This document shows positions 46,527 to 55,655 of a DNA stretch of 64,000 bases, piece by piece. This DNA comes from Candidatus Cloacimonadota bacterium (GTDB taxonomy: Bacteria; Cloacimonadota; Cloacimonadia; Cloacimonadales; TCS61), in contig JASUTE010000002.1 in the NCBI GenBank assembly GCA_030445745.1, forward strand, positions 94,859 through 158,858. The letters run 5' to 3'. The notes beneath the pieces were generated by a model that saw only the letters and a list, made by a program, of their open reading frames with translations, searched no databases and was not told the DNA's origin. The first letter of the stretch is position 1; each line of letters starts with the position of its first letter. Position numbers and translations under genes: made by a program.

Positions 46527-47441
46527 CTATTTCTGGGTTACCACAATTTCTTGCTTCTGTTTATTCAAATAATTATAGGGATTGCGGCGACGGCCATAAC
46601 GTAAAATTTCATAGTGCAGATGGGCACCTGTGGAACGGCCGGTATTTCCCATTTCGGCAATTATTTCACCACGCTTCACAGTATCGCCTTTATTTACCAG
46701 TATCTTGTGGAGATGAGCATATTTGGTAGTATAACCAAATTTATGTTTTATAGTAATATAGCGGCCAAAATATTTCTTTCTGCCCACTTCTACTACTTTC
46801 CCTTGAGCTGTAGCATAGATGGGTGTGCCCACCATATTGGCAAAGTCCAAACCATTGTGAAAGTTACGTCTTTTGGTAAGAGGATGTGTACGCCAACCAA
46901 AAGCTTCAGAAATTCTGCCATAGGTGGGATATATGGAGGGAGTGCTAAGATAAAGTTCTTCTTGCAGCTGCAGTTGCTCTAAAACTTCTTTGTGAGAGTT
47001 GTAGTTGAAATCTACTTTACTCTGCAATTGATTCAATCTATTCAAGGTAAGATTATAATTCAGGTTAAAAGCAGCTTCGCTTTTACTGAAGGTAGTATCG
47101 ATAAACGGAAGACCACCTAAACCCATCTGACGGATATCCTTATTTATCTCTTTTAAATTATATTCTTTACGAATACTATCTTCCCACTCTTCCATAGTTT
47201 TTAGTCTAGCAGTTAGCGAATCGATTTCTGCTGAAAGCCCTGTGAATTTTTCTTTCAAAAGCTTATTTTCGGAAAGGGTTTCACTGGCTAGGCGGTATTT
47301 ATGATAATTATCTATAATAAACCAAACAGATCCTGCTAAAAGCATTGTAAGAACCAAAATAAGGGATAGCAGAACATACCAGCTTCTGCGGCTAATATAT
47401 TTTTCTTGTTTTGATTCTGATTTTGTTTCATTTTCCGCCAA
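46527..47441 (-). CDS. M23 family peptidase, membrane-anchored (MepM-like)
   Basis: 304 residues: one N-terminal membrane helix (about 20-45), a coiled coil (about 55-100), a linker, and an M23 domain with FHNGLDFANMVG and TGAHLHYEILRYG, so the zinc site is complete. This is the layout of periplasmic D,D-endopeptidases that cut cross-links. It is the third M23 protein in the window and reads away from ptb. Confidence 0.9.
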   Translation of the reverse strand: MAENETKSESKQEKYISRRSWYVLLSLILVLTMLLAGSVWFIIDNYHKYRLASETLSENKLLKEKFTGLSAEIDSLTARLKTMEEWEDSIRKEYNLKEINKDIRQMGLGGLPFIDTTFSKSEAAFNLNYNLTLNRLNQLQSKVDFNYNSHKEVLEQLQLQEELYLSTPSIYPTYGRISEAFGWRTHPLTKRRNFHNGLDFANMVGTPIYATAQGKVVEVGRKKYFGRYITIKHKFGYTTKYAHLHKILVNKGDTVKRGEIIAEMGNTGRSTGAHLHYEILRYGRRRNPYNYLNKQKQEIVVTQK

Positions 47442-47614
47442 AATTACAGTTTCTCCTTTTCCAATAAAATTTTTTCCAATAAAATAAGATGAACAATAAT
47501 GTCAAGATATTTAACTATCGTAGCTTTGGGGAATTAGGCCAAATTGAAATAAAATACTTGACCTTATTTAATTATAAAATCATAAAAACCAAAACAAAAT
47601 TAGAGGAGAAATTT

Positions 47615-48508
47615 ATGATTAACAGTTTTGTTGAGCTATTAAGAAGAGTTAAAGATAAGCCTTCCAAGAAGGTAGTAATTCCAGGTGCAGATGTTCCGGT
47701 TGCTATTCAGGCAGCGATCTATGCTAAACAAGAAAATATTGCCGATTTTTTACTAATAGGAGACAGCAAAATAATAAAAGAAAGTCTTCAAGCCGAAGCT
47801 CCAGAGTTGATAGAAGCGTTTAAAATCGAACACGAAACTGAGCCAGCCAAAATGGTAGAAAGAGCTGTAACAGCAGTTAAAGAAGGTCGAGCCGAGATAA
47901 TTCTGAAGGGAAATACCAGTACTTCTCAACTTTTAAAAGGAGTGTTGAATAAAGAGTATGGCCTACAAACAGGTAATATACTGAGCGATGTTTTTGTATT
48001 TGAAGCCAAAAATCGTCTTACTCTAATGACCGATGGTGGAATTATTTTATATCCGCAGCTCCAAGAAAAAATTGCTATTATAAAAAATGCAGTTAATGTA
48101 GCGCATGCTTTGGGAAACCCTAACCCCAAAGTGGCACTCTTAGGAGCTGTTGAAGTTCCCAACCTCCAAATGCAATGTACATTAGATGCAGCTGTGTTAG
48201 CAAAAATGAACCAACGCGGCCAGATAAAAGGTTGTGTGGTGGATGGTCCCTTTGCTTTGGATAATGCTATCTCAGAAAAAGCTGCCAAAATAAAAAAAGT
48301 TGAATCACCTGTAGCTGGGAAAGCAGATATTTTGGTAGTTCCTAATATTGAAGCTGGTAATATCTTTGGAAAATCTTTAACTTACTATGGTAATATAATG
48401 ACAGCCCATGTGGTAATGGGTGCTAAGGCACCTATTCTTATCACTTCGCGGGCAGATGATGCTTATACAAAACTTTATTCTATAGCTTTAGGAATTATAA
48501 GTGCTTAA
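47615..48508 (+). CDS. ptb: phosphate butyryltransferase (phosphotransacylase)
   Basis: From the ATG at 47615 (GAGGAG upstream) the product has 297 residues, the normal length for Ptb; an extension to 47489 has no family match. VEVPNLQMQCTLDAAVLAKM and VVPNIEAGNIFGKSLTYYG are the characteristic segments of the Pta/Ptb fold. The enzyme interconverts acyl-CoA and acyl-phosphate; butyryl, isobutyryl and similar substrates are usual. No acyl kinase (buk) is adjacent. The gene stands alone with rlmH behind it, suggesting fermentation or amino-acid degradation. Confidence 0.85.
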   Translation: MINSFVELLRRVKDKPSKKVVIPGADVPVAIQAAIYAKQENIADFLLIGDSKIIKESLQAEAPELIEAFKIEHETEPAKMVERAVTAVKEGRAEIILKGNTSTSQLLKGVLNKEYGLQTGNILSDVFVFEAKNRLTLMTDGGIILYPQLQEKIAIIKNAVNVAHALGNPNPKVALLGAVEVPNLQMQCTLDAAVLAKMNQRGQIKGCVVDGPFALDNAISEKAAKIKKVESPVAGKADILVVPNIEAGNIFGKSLTYYGNIMTAHVVMGAKAPILITSRADDAYTKLYSIALGIISA

Positions 48509-48972
48509 TGAGTATTAAACTTTTGTGTTTAGGTAGAACCAAACAAGATTTTGTAAAAAAGGGAATGCAAGAGTACCAGAAGCGTTTGAACGCTTTTTGT
48601 AATCTGAAAGTTAAGGTGCTTTCTGATGAAAAATTAACTGCTAAAAAAAGTATGGAAGAAGTTAAAAAGCAAGAAGCTGTTACCCTATTTAAGGAGATTA
48701 GTAGCGACGACTATGTGATAGCACTAGATGAGAATGGTCAACAGCTTAGCTCACTAAAATTTGCTAAATTCTTGCAAAAGAAGCTGAATTATGGCAATCT
48801 TGTTTTTATTATAGGGGGAGTTTATGGTTTGTCGACAGATATTCTAAAACGAGCAAATTTAGTTTTAGCATTTTCCAAATTCACCTTTACTCACCAAATG
48901 ATAAGATTGCTATTTATGGAGCAGATCTACCGTGCCTTTACCATAATAAATAATAAAAAATATCACTATTAG
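48508..48972 (+). CDS. rlmH: 23S rRNA (pseudouridine1915-N3)-methyltransferase RlmH
   Basis: 154 residues with the SPOUT-fold signature: LDENGQQLSSLKFAKFL, FIIGGVYGL and FTHQMIRLLFMEQIYRAFTI. Active as a dimer. The ATG overlaps the ptb stop. Confidence 0.96.
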   Translation: MSIKLLCLGRTKQDFVKKGMQEYQKRLNAFCNLKVKVLSDEKLTAKKSMEEVKKQEAVTLFKEISSDDYVIALDENGQQLSSLKFAKFLQKKLNYGNLVFIIGGVYGLSTDILKRANLVLAFSKFTFTHQMIRLLFMEQIYRAFTIINNKKYHY

Positions 48973-48974
48973 CT

Positions 48975-49322
48975 ATGAAATGGACTAAAGAGCTTTTTAC
49001 AGATCTTAGGATAATGATTATCGTACTGGTTACGGTGGTTATTAGTTTAAGTACCTACAGCATCATGAACTGGATATTCATAAAAATAAATGAGCCGGAT
49101 AATAGGATAAGGATAGATAAGTTTGAAGAAAGCTATGAAAGCCCAAGAACTAATTTTCCACCAGAAGAGCCAAAGGAAGATAAGGGTTCGGTCGGTAGAA
49201 TAAAAACCAAGCAAAATATAGGTCGCTGGGTTCATCCTGCCATAGTTATTATTATTTCGGTTATAGTAGTAGTACTTTTTTTGGGAGTTTTAGTGGTGGC
49301 TTTTGTATCAAGATTTTTATAA
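48975..49322 (+). CDS. small two-helix membrane protein of unknown function
   Basis: 115 residues: one helix near residues 11-34, a polar Pro/Glu/Lys-rich loop to about residue 78, and a second helix at the C-terminus. No family was recognised. It sits 2 bases after rlmH and 11 before the gingipain-like protease, so it is probably expressed with them, but nothing shows a functional link. Confidence 0.6.
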   Translation: MKWTKELFTDLRIMIIVLVTVVISLSTYSIMNWIFIKINEPDNRIRIDKFEESYESPRTNFPPEEPKEDKGSVGRIKTKQNIGRWVHPAIVIIISVIVVVLFLGVLVVAFVSRFL

Positions 49323-49333
49323 GGAGGAAAAGT

Positions 49334-52300
49334 ATGTCCAAAAAAATAGTTATTTACCTCTTAGCTTTTATTGCAGTTAGTTTACATGCCTTTACCCTAG
49401 AATACTTTCCTAAAAAACCAGCTATAGATGTAGTTGGGGGATTTTCGGTAATATCGAATTTACAAGCATATGAAGATAAACCTGGAGCTCCTATGTTACC
49501 TCTGGAAACCATATTTATAAAATTACCGAATGGAGAAAAAATAGGCGATATTGAGATTGTTTACGAAAATGAAGAAAACATAAGATTAAAAAAAGCATTA
49601 AAACCTATTCAACGTCAGCAACCACTTCTTTCTAGTAAAAATTTAGGAATCATTCCACCACAGCAGCCATATTACTCGCAAGAACGATTTCCAGCGGAAA
49701 AATTGATAAGTAGTGGGCACGGGTACAGCGGGAATAGTAAAATTGGTAGGATTAGTTTTTATAGTGCCCAGTATTTACCACTTCAAAAAACATTGGTTTT
49801 TCCGCAGAAAATAATTATAAACTATGAATTAATTCCAGATCCAGCTCAGAGGAAAAATAAGTTACCAGATAGTTTTGCCAGTTGGCAAATCCAACAAAAC
49901 ATGGGAATAAAAGTAAACAGAGATGCACCAGAACCGGTATATTTGTTGGTTTTACCTGAACAATTTCTTGCAGCTTACCAACCACTTATAGAATGGCGAC
50001 AAAAACAAGGCATTAATGTATTGGTGGGAATTTATGAAGAAATAGTTGCTAACAGAAGCGGGGTAGATGAACAACAGATGCTGCGCGATTATGTTCGAGA
50101 TAAATACCAGGAATATGGCGTTTCACATCTCACAATCGGAGCAGATGATTCTATAATTCCTAGCCGCATAACTTTTGCTTTCGATTGCAATTATGGCTCG
50201 CAGATCGATGAAAACGAATTACTCTGCGATATGTATTTTGGATGTTTAGATGGTAGCTGGGATGCTAATGGCAATCAAATTTATGGCGAAGATGATGATA
50301 ATCCCGATTATTTGGCAGAAGTTTTTGTATCGCGAATACCAGCTGAAAATTCCTTTCAGGTTAGTAGCTATGTAGAAAAATTAATCGGTTATGAACAGGG
50401 AAATATTGAAGAATACCAAAAAGCAGGTGGATTTTCCATGGAGTTGTGGAGTGGCTCGAATAGCCAAGTATGCCAACAATTTATCTACGATAAATATTTT
50501 CCAGATGACTATGAGATCGATTTTTTGTATGGACAAAATAATAACGATGAAAATGCTTATGATTTAATAAATTCAAATTTAAATTGTGCTCAACATACAG
50601 GTCATGGTTGGTTTACTGTTTTAAGTTTGGAAGATGGCAATATAAACCAGAATAATTTGTATAATATGCAGAACGACTGGGGTGGAATTTTTTATTCTAT
50701 TGGATGTTGGACAGCTGCTTTAGACTATGATGCCATTGGTGAAGATATTGTACGCAAATTAGACTCAGGGTTTTTAGGTTATATAGGTAATTCACGCTAT
50801 GGCTGGGGAGCTCCGGCTGCTCCTGGGTTTGGCTTTTCTGAATTCTATCAAAAAGAGATGTTTCGTCTATTTTTCCAAGAAGAAATTTATGATTTAGCAG
50901 CACTGAATTATTCTCAAAAAATTCCCTATTTCCCTTATTTTTCAGGGAAATCTATCTATAAATGGGTAGGTTATGAATTGAATGCTCTGGGTGACAGTTT
51001 TTGTCGATTTTATAATCAGAATCCGGCAGAAATGCAATTAACTGCAATAAATTTAATAGATTCTGTAAAAGTAAAAGTCTATTCGGAAGAATCTCCGGTA
51101 GCGAATGCTGTGGTTACTATAGGTAACCATCAAGGTAAAACAGACCGAAATGGCGAGATTTGCCTTCCCTATACTGAGCAAGTAGTTTCAGCTTATAAAT
51201 ATGGATATAAATTTTTGCAAACAGAGCTTGCAGACATTTTTTCTAATTATGAATTGACTATAGACACAGAATTGGAACTTGCCTACGAGCAGGGAGAGCA
51301 ATTTCAAGTTGAATCTGTTTTTTACAACAATACAAATGAAAATGTAGATTTTGAGATAAACTATTGCTACAATGAAGCTGATATTCAATTGGAGCAAATA
51401 GGCCAACAGCCAGAATCGGTAGAAGCTAACTCTAATGTTAACTTGGCACCTGTACAAATTTATCTGAAGTCAATTGCAGAAAGCTATCAAATGCAGGACG
51501 GAAAGATTATTCCTTTTATATTACAAGTTACCGATCCAGATTCTGGAGAAATTTTAGCGCAACATACCTTTAAATTCAAAATTGCAGCTCCCGCCTTCCA
51601 AATAAGAAATTTGCAGTGGGCAAATTACAGTTTGGAAGCAGGCGGTGTTAACGATTTTTATTTCGAATTGCATAACATTGGCTCTATTGGGGCAGAAAAT
51701 GTGCAGATAGATTTTGTTTCTGATAGTGAATGGATAAGTTTTGCAGAATCTAGCATAATTTGGCCAGAAATAATTGAGCCAGGAGAATATGCCATAATCT
51801 CCAATCAATTGCAAATTGATGCAGATAGTCCTGAAGAATGGTGGTCTAATCTACAACTTGAAATAGCTTCACAAGAATATCTTTTCTCACAGAATATCAA
51901 TTTACCTCAAGATAGTTTTGGCTATTTCAATGATTTTGAAACCAATTTCGACTGGACAAGCTCTGAATACTGGCAACTTGTAGACACCTATGCTTTCCAA
52001 GGTGAAAATTCTCTCTCATGCCGTCCACAAAATATTGGATATTATGCCGCTACTTCCGATTATTTCTATTTTCTTTCAGGTATGGAGCTGTCATTTAAAT
52101 ATCGCTACAAAATGCCTATGTATGGTGAAGATGGATTTTATGTGCGTTTATTAAGCGAAACTCGTGTTGATACACTGATCTTTCTAGGTGCTGGGGGAGC
52201 GCTACCGCCTGAAAACAAAGATGGTGACTATATCGAATCTGACTGGAAGGGTTATAGCCTAAATATTGAAGATTTAACAACTGCAACTTGGCAGGAAGGT

Positions 52301-52696
52301 GAACTTTTCCAAATAGACTTCTTGTTTAGTTTCCCTGTATTGGAAGAGGGATTCAATGATTATGGAAATATGCCACAGATAGGTATTTTTCTTGATCAGC
52401 TTGCTCTTTCCAGAGCTGGTAATGTAAACAATGAAAACGAGGAAGTATTACTAACAAATAAGCTGCAATTGTATCCTAATCCATTTAATCCCATATTGAA
52501 TATCAAAATAGAATCAGAAAAGTCTGCAACACTAAATATATTCAACGTTAAAGGACAGAAAGTTGCTGTTTTGCAAAAGCAAGCAGAAGAGCAAAATCTA
52601 AAATGGAATGCTGCTAAAATGAGTTCAGGAATTTATTTTATAAGATGGCAACACGAGGGTAAAACTATCACTAAGAAAAGTTTGTTGCTAAAATAA
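49334..52696 (+). CDS. gingipain-like C25 cysteine protease with type IX secretion signal
   Basis: 1120 residues. Signal peptide (first ~19), an N-terminal prodomain, then a C25 catalytic domain. The probable catalytic pair is His424 in HTGHGWF and Cys458 in SIGCWTAALDYD. Immunoglobulin-like strands follow (about 560-860), then a jelly-roll-like part. The C-terminal ~75 residues (LYPNPFNPILNIKI, VKGQKVAVL, GIYFIRW) are a type A T9SS sorting domain, so the protein is exported through the type IX system and attached to the surface or released. No T9SS machinery gene was identified in the window. AAGGAGG precedes the ATG. Confidence 0.9.
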   Translation: MSKKIVIYLLAFIAVSLHAFTLEYFPKKPAIDVVGGFSVISNLQAYEDKPGAPMLPLETIFIKLPNGEKIGDIEIVYENEENIRLKKALKPIQRQQPLLSSKNLGIIPPQQPYYSQERFPAEKLISSGHGYSGNSKIGRISFYSAQYLPLQKTLVFPQKIIINYELIPDPAQRKNKLPDSFASWQIQQNMGIKVNRDAPEPVYLLVLPEQFLAAYQPLIEWRQKQGINVLVGIYEEIVANRSGVDEQQMLRDYVRDKYQEYGVSHLTIGADDSIIPSRITFAFDCNYGSQIDENELLCDMYFGCLDGSWDANGNQIYGEDDDNPDYLAEVFVSRIPAENSFQVSSYVEKLIGYEQGNIEEYQKAGGFSMELWSGSNSQVCQQFIYDKYFPDDYEIDFLYGQNNNDENAYDLINSNLNCAQHTGHGWFTVLSLEDGNINQNNLYNMQNDWGGIFYSIGCWTAALDYDAIGEDIVRKLDSGFLGYIGNSRYGWGAPAAPGFGFSEFYQKEMFRLFFQEEIYDLAALNYSQKIPYFPYFSGKSIYKWVGYELNALGDSFCRFYNQNPAEMQLTAINLIDSVKVKVYSEESPVANAVVTIGNHQGKTDRNGEICLPYTEQVVSAYKYGYKFLQTELADIFSNYELTIDTELELAYEQGEQFQVESVFYNNTNENVDFEINYCYNEADIQLEQIGQQPESVEANSNVNLAPVQIYLKSIAESYQMQDGKIIPFILQVTDPDSGEILAQHTFKFKIAAPAFQIRNLQWANYSLEAGGVNDFYFELHNIGSIGAENVQIDFVSDSEWISFAESSIIWPEIIEPGEYAIISNQLQIDADSPEEWWSNLQLEIASQEYLFSQNINLPQDSFGYFNDFETNFDWTSSEYWQLVDTYAFQGENSLSCRPQNIGYYAATSDYFYFLSGMELSFKYRYKMPMYGEDGFYVRLLSETRVDTLIFLGAGGALPPENKDGDYIESDWKGYSLNIEDLTTATWQEGELFQIDFLFSFPVLEEGFNDYGNMPQIGIFLDQLALSRAGNVNNENEEVLLTNKLQLYPNPFNPILNIKIESEKSATLNIFNVKGQKVAVLQKQAEEQNLKWNAAKMSSGIYFIRWQHEGKTITKKSLLLK

Positions 52697-52723
52697 ATTA
52701 GCAATAATACAAAGGAAGGAATT

Positions 52724-53098
52724 ATGATAGAAAAATTGATTGAACAGGCAAAAAAAGCCTCATTAAATGCATATGCACCTTATTCAGGATTTAAGGTAGG
52801 GGCTGCTCTGCTTACTAAGTCGGGGAAAATATTTACGGGCTGCAATGTGGAAAATTCCTCCTATGGATTAACCAATTGTGCGGAACGAACTGCGATTTTC
52901 AAAGCGGTTAGCGAAGGCGAAAAAGAGTTTGAACATCTGGTCATCTATGTAGATTCCCCCAAACTCTTTACTCCCTGCGGCGCTTGCCGACAAGTAATTA
53001 GTGAATTTTCCCAGGAGCTACCGGTTACCATTATTTCCCAAAACGAAAACTTGGAAACGGATATGGGAAAACTTTTGCCATATACTTTCAAGTTGTAA
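52724..53098 (+). CDS. cdd: cytidine deaminase
   Basis: 124 residues, tetrameric type. Zinc-binding and catalytic motifs are CAERTAIFKAV and TPCGACRQV. AYAPYSGFKVGAALL is also typical. It converts cytidine and deoxycytidine to uridines in salvage. GGAAGGA precedes the ATG. Confidence 0.97.
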   Translation: MIEKLIEQAKKASLNAYAPYSGFKVGAALLTKSGKIFTGCNVENSSYGLTNCAERTAIFKAVSEGEKEFEHLVIYVDSPKLFTPCGACRQVISEFSQELPVTIISQNENLETDMGKLLPYTFKL

Positions 53099-53121
53099 TA
53101 TTTAACACTATCAACAAAAGT

Positions 53122-53149
53122 TTGCTTTTTCTGGGGAAAGCTTTATAAT
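53122..53149 (+). promoter_or_regulatory. sigma-70-type promoter for trxB
   Basis: TTGCTT at 53122 and TATAAT at 53144 are separated by 16 bases, in the 83-base gap between cdd and trxB. The -10 box is perfect and the -35 box has four of six matches. Confidence 0.5.
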
Positions 53150-53181
53150 AGTAATTAAAACATTGGGAATGGAGTAAGGGA

Positions 53182-54108
53182 ATGAAATATGATGTAGCAA
53201 TTATTGGAGCTGGGCCTGGCGGGCTTAGTGCAGCTGTATATGCAGCGCGTGGCGGCTTAAAGACAGTAGTTTTTGAAAAAGGTGTGGTAGGCGGGCAAAT
53301 AGTTTTAACTGCCGAAGTAGAAAATTATCCCGGGTTTGCAGAATCTTTGAGTGGATTTGAACTCATAGATAAGATGAAAAAGCAAGTTGAAAAATTCAAG
53401 GCAGAGATAAAAGAGGAAGAGGTAAAAGCTATAGGCTTAGAAGGCTTGTGCAAGATTATCGAAACTAGCTCAGGTACATATCGAGCAAAATCGGTTATAT
53501 TGGCTACAGGTGCGCACCCACGTAAATTAAATGTACCGGGAGAGGAAAAATATACAGGACGAGGAGTTTCTTACTGTGCTACCTGCGACGGCGCTCTCTA
53601 TCGAGATAAGATAGTTGCAGTGGTTGGCGGAGGAGACTCTGCTGTTGAAGAAGCTATGTTTCTTACCCGCTTTGCTAAAAAAGTTTATTTAATTCACCGC
53701 CGCGATCAGTTACGTGCTGTGAAAATTTTACAGGAGAGAGCTTTTAAAAATAACAAGATAGAGATTATCTGGGATACAGTTATTCAAGGGATAGATGGTG
53801 GCGAGCAGCTGGAGAAATTACATCTCTACAATCGTAAAACTGAAGAATTTAAAACTCTAAAGATAGATGGCTTATTTGTTTATGTAGGAATTATTCCCAA
53901 CAATGAGCTGATAGAATCGCGCATCGATTTGAATGAACATGGATTTATTATTACCGATGAAGAGATGCATACCAATATTCCTGGCATCTATGCAGCTGGT
54001 GATATTGTCGATAAACCTTTAAGACAGGTTGTTACAGCCGCTGGTGAAGGTGCTACAGCAGCTTTCAGTGCCGAAAAATGGATTCAAGAGCATATAGATA
54101 AATTCTAA
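53182..54108 (+). CDS. trxB: thioredoxin-disulfide reductase
   Basis: 308 residues. FAD site GAGPGGLSAA, redox-active CATC followed by DGA, NADPH site VVGGGDSAVEEA and the second FAD motif GIYAAGDIV. This is the low-molecular-weight type. No thioredoxin gene lies next to it. Confidence 0.96.
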   Translation: MKYDVAIIGAGPGGLSAAVYAARGGLKTVVFEKGVVGGQIVLTAEVENYPGFAESLSGFELIDKMKKQVEKFKAEIKEEEVKAIGLEGLCKIIETSSGTYRAKSVILATGAHPRKLNVPGEEKYTGRGVSYCATCDGALYRDKIVAVVGGGDSAVEEAMFLTRFAKKVYLIHRRDQLRAVKILQERAFKNNKIEIIWDTVIQGIDGGEQLEKLHLYNRKTEEFKTLKIDGLFVYVGIIPNNELIESRIDLNEHGFIITDEEMHTNIPGIYAAGDIVDKPLRQVVTAAGEGATAAFSAEKWIQEHIDKF

Positions 54109-54120
54109 AGATAAAAAAAG

Positions 54121-54139
54121 GGCATCCTTATCGGATGCC
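54121..54139. terminator. terminator hairpin between trxB and the next minus gene
   Basis: GGCATCC and GGATGCC form a 7-bp stem with a 5-base loop. On the minus strand it is followed by C and seven T, a good terminator for the 54147 gene. On the plus strand the T tract is weak (TATTTGTTTAT), so it may act in both directions with unequal strength. Confidence 0.75.
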
Positions 54140-54146
54140 TATTTGT

Positions 54147-54416
54147 TTATTCAGCTATTTCGAAATCGTCAATTTTTTTACCATCCACATATAAAATTTT
54201 GGGATTTTCCGGTGCACCACTCTTTTTTATCTTATCAGTATCATCCTCTTCGGCCAAGCGCCATATTTCCCAAGATTCATCTTCACCATCTATACAGAAA
54301 GTAACTTTTTTTTCTACAAAGCTATCGATGATAAACTGGATTGCATCAAGCGGTTCTGCTTTAGTTACCGGGACGCTGAATTTCTTTTTGTCGTATACAT
54401 ATTTAGATTTTGCCAT
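54147..54416 (-). CDS. conserved hypothetical acidic protein
   Basis: 89 residues, soluble, mixed charges, with FCIDGEDESWEIWRLAEEDD in the middle. No family was recognised. It is followed by a good terminator and lies 20 bases after the rodA stop position on the same strand side, though it reads away from it in its own unit. The clear start, stop and terminator support a real gene. Confidence 0.6.
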   Translation of the reverse strand: MAKSKYVYDKKKFSVPVTKAEPLDAIQFIIDSFVEKKVTFCIDGEDESWEIWRLAEEDDTDKIKKSGAPENPKILYVDGKKIDDFEIAE

Positions 54417-54436
54417 ACATCCTCCATCTCTTCATT

Positions 54437-55654
54437 TTATAAAAAAATACTTTGCTCTTTAATATACTTCAAAACTAATCCCACAGCTAAGATATTTATT
54501 AACAAATTAGAACCACCATAACTTATAAAGGGCAGAGGAATACCGGTAGTGGGAAGTAAACCGATATTCATTCCTATATTTACAAAAGCCTGAAAGGCTA
54601 TATAGGAAATTATACCTACTGCTGCCAGATACATCTCTTTATGCTTTAATTTCCTAATTTGATGAGCTATTCTAAATAAAAACAAAAAATATAAAGTTAG
54701 AAGTATAAGGCAACCAAAAAATCCGAATTCTTCACCTATAACCGAAAAAATAAAATCGGTGTGGTGTTCAGGGAGGAAATTCAAATTTTTCTGAGTACCC
54801 AACAAAAAGCCTTTGCCCGTAACCTTACCAGAACCAATAGCTATTTTCGATTGGATGATCTGATAACCAGCTCCCAGAGGATCTCTTAAAGGGTTGATAA
54901 ATGTAAGAATGCGATTTTGCTGGTAATCTTTAAGCCCATGCCATAAAATAGGTGTTATAAAAAATATAAAAATATTGATAACAGCTGCAAAACCAATAAC
55001 CACGCTTTTTAAATTAGTTTTATACAACACAAAAACCAAAATTAACAGGTAAATTATGAAAAGTGGAATGGAAAAGGAAAAAACAACACTTAAAAAAGGA
55101 CTAATAAATAATACCAGGTAAAACGATGGCAAATCAGAGGCTGCCAAAATTGCCAAAATACTCACTAATAACACTATCACAGTTCCTAAATCCGGTTCTA
55201 TTAATATGAGCACAGCCGGAATAAATGTAACTAAAAAAGCTCTAGCAATGATTTTAAAATCAGTAAGATTGGGCTCGGAAATTAGTTTAGCTGTTAGTAA
55301 AATAGTAAGAATTTTTGCTAATTCAGAAGGCTGAAAATTTATTGGGCCCAATAAGATCCAACGATGAGCGCCATTGATAGCTGGCATGAACATCGTTGCT
55401 ACCAAGAGCAGCATATTAACTATGTAAAGCGGCACCAGAATAGTATCAATAACAGTATAAGGAATTTTCAGCAGCAAATAAAGTACCAAGAAAGATAGAA
55501 CTATCCAGACTATTTGTTTTAAATAATAATCCTTTGAAATAAAATCAGCGCCTATTTTTTGTGTGGAAGCAGTAAAGATTATCAATACCCCACAGATTAG
55601 AATTACAGTGAGTATTATAAAAGTTGCCCAGTCGAATTTTTTCATTCCGCTCAT
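54437..55654 (-). CDS. rodA: rod-shape peptidoglycan polymerase RodA
   Basis: 405 residues, about ten membrane helices, SEDS family. The conserved ends are present: INGAHRWILLGPINFQPSELAKI, the loop LPEHHTDFIFSVIGEEFGF, and the last helix with GIPLPFISYGGSNLL. It polymerises lipid II with PBP2. Last gene of the mre operon, 1 base after mrdA. Confidence 0.97.
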   Translation of the reverse strand: MSGMKKFDWATFIILTVILICGVLIIFTASTQKIGADFISKDYYLKQIVWIVLSFLVLYLLLKIPYTVIDTILVPLYIVNMLLLVATMFMPAINGAHRWILLGPINFQPSELAKILTILLTAKLISEPNLTDFKIIARAFLVTFIPAVLILIEPDLGTVIVLLVSILAILAASDLPSFYLVLFISPFLSVVFSFSIPLFIIYLLILVFVLYKTNLKSVVIGFAAVINIFIFFITPILWHGLKDYQQNRILTFINPLRDPLGAGYQIIQSKIAIGSGKVTGKGFLLGTQKNLNFLPEHHTDFIFSVIGEEFGFFGCLILLTLYFLFLFRIAHQIRKLKHKEMYLAAVGIISYIAFQAFVNIGMNIGLLPTTGIPLPFISYGGSNLLINILAVGLVLKYIKEQSIFL

Positions 55655-55655
55655 T

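Noticed and set aside
47489..47614. N-terminal extension of ptb
   Set aside because: No similarity to the family; ATG 47615 has GAGGAG and gives the normal length.
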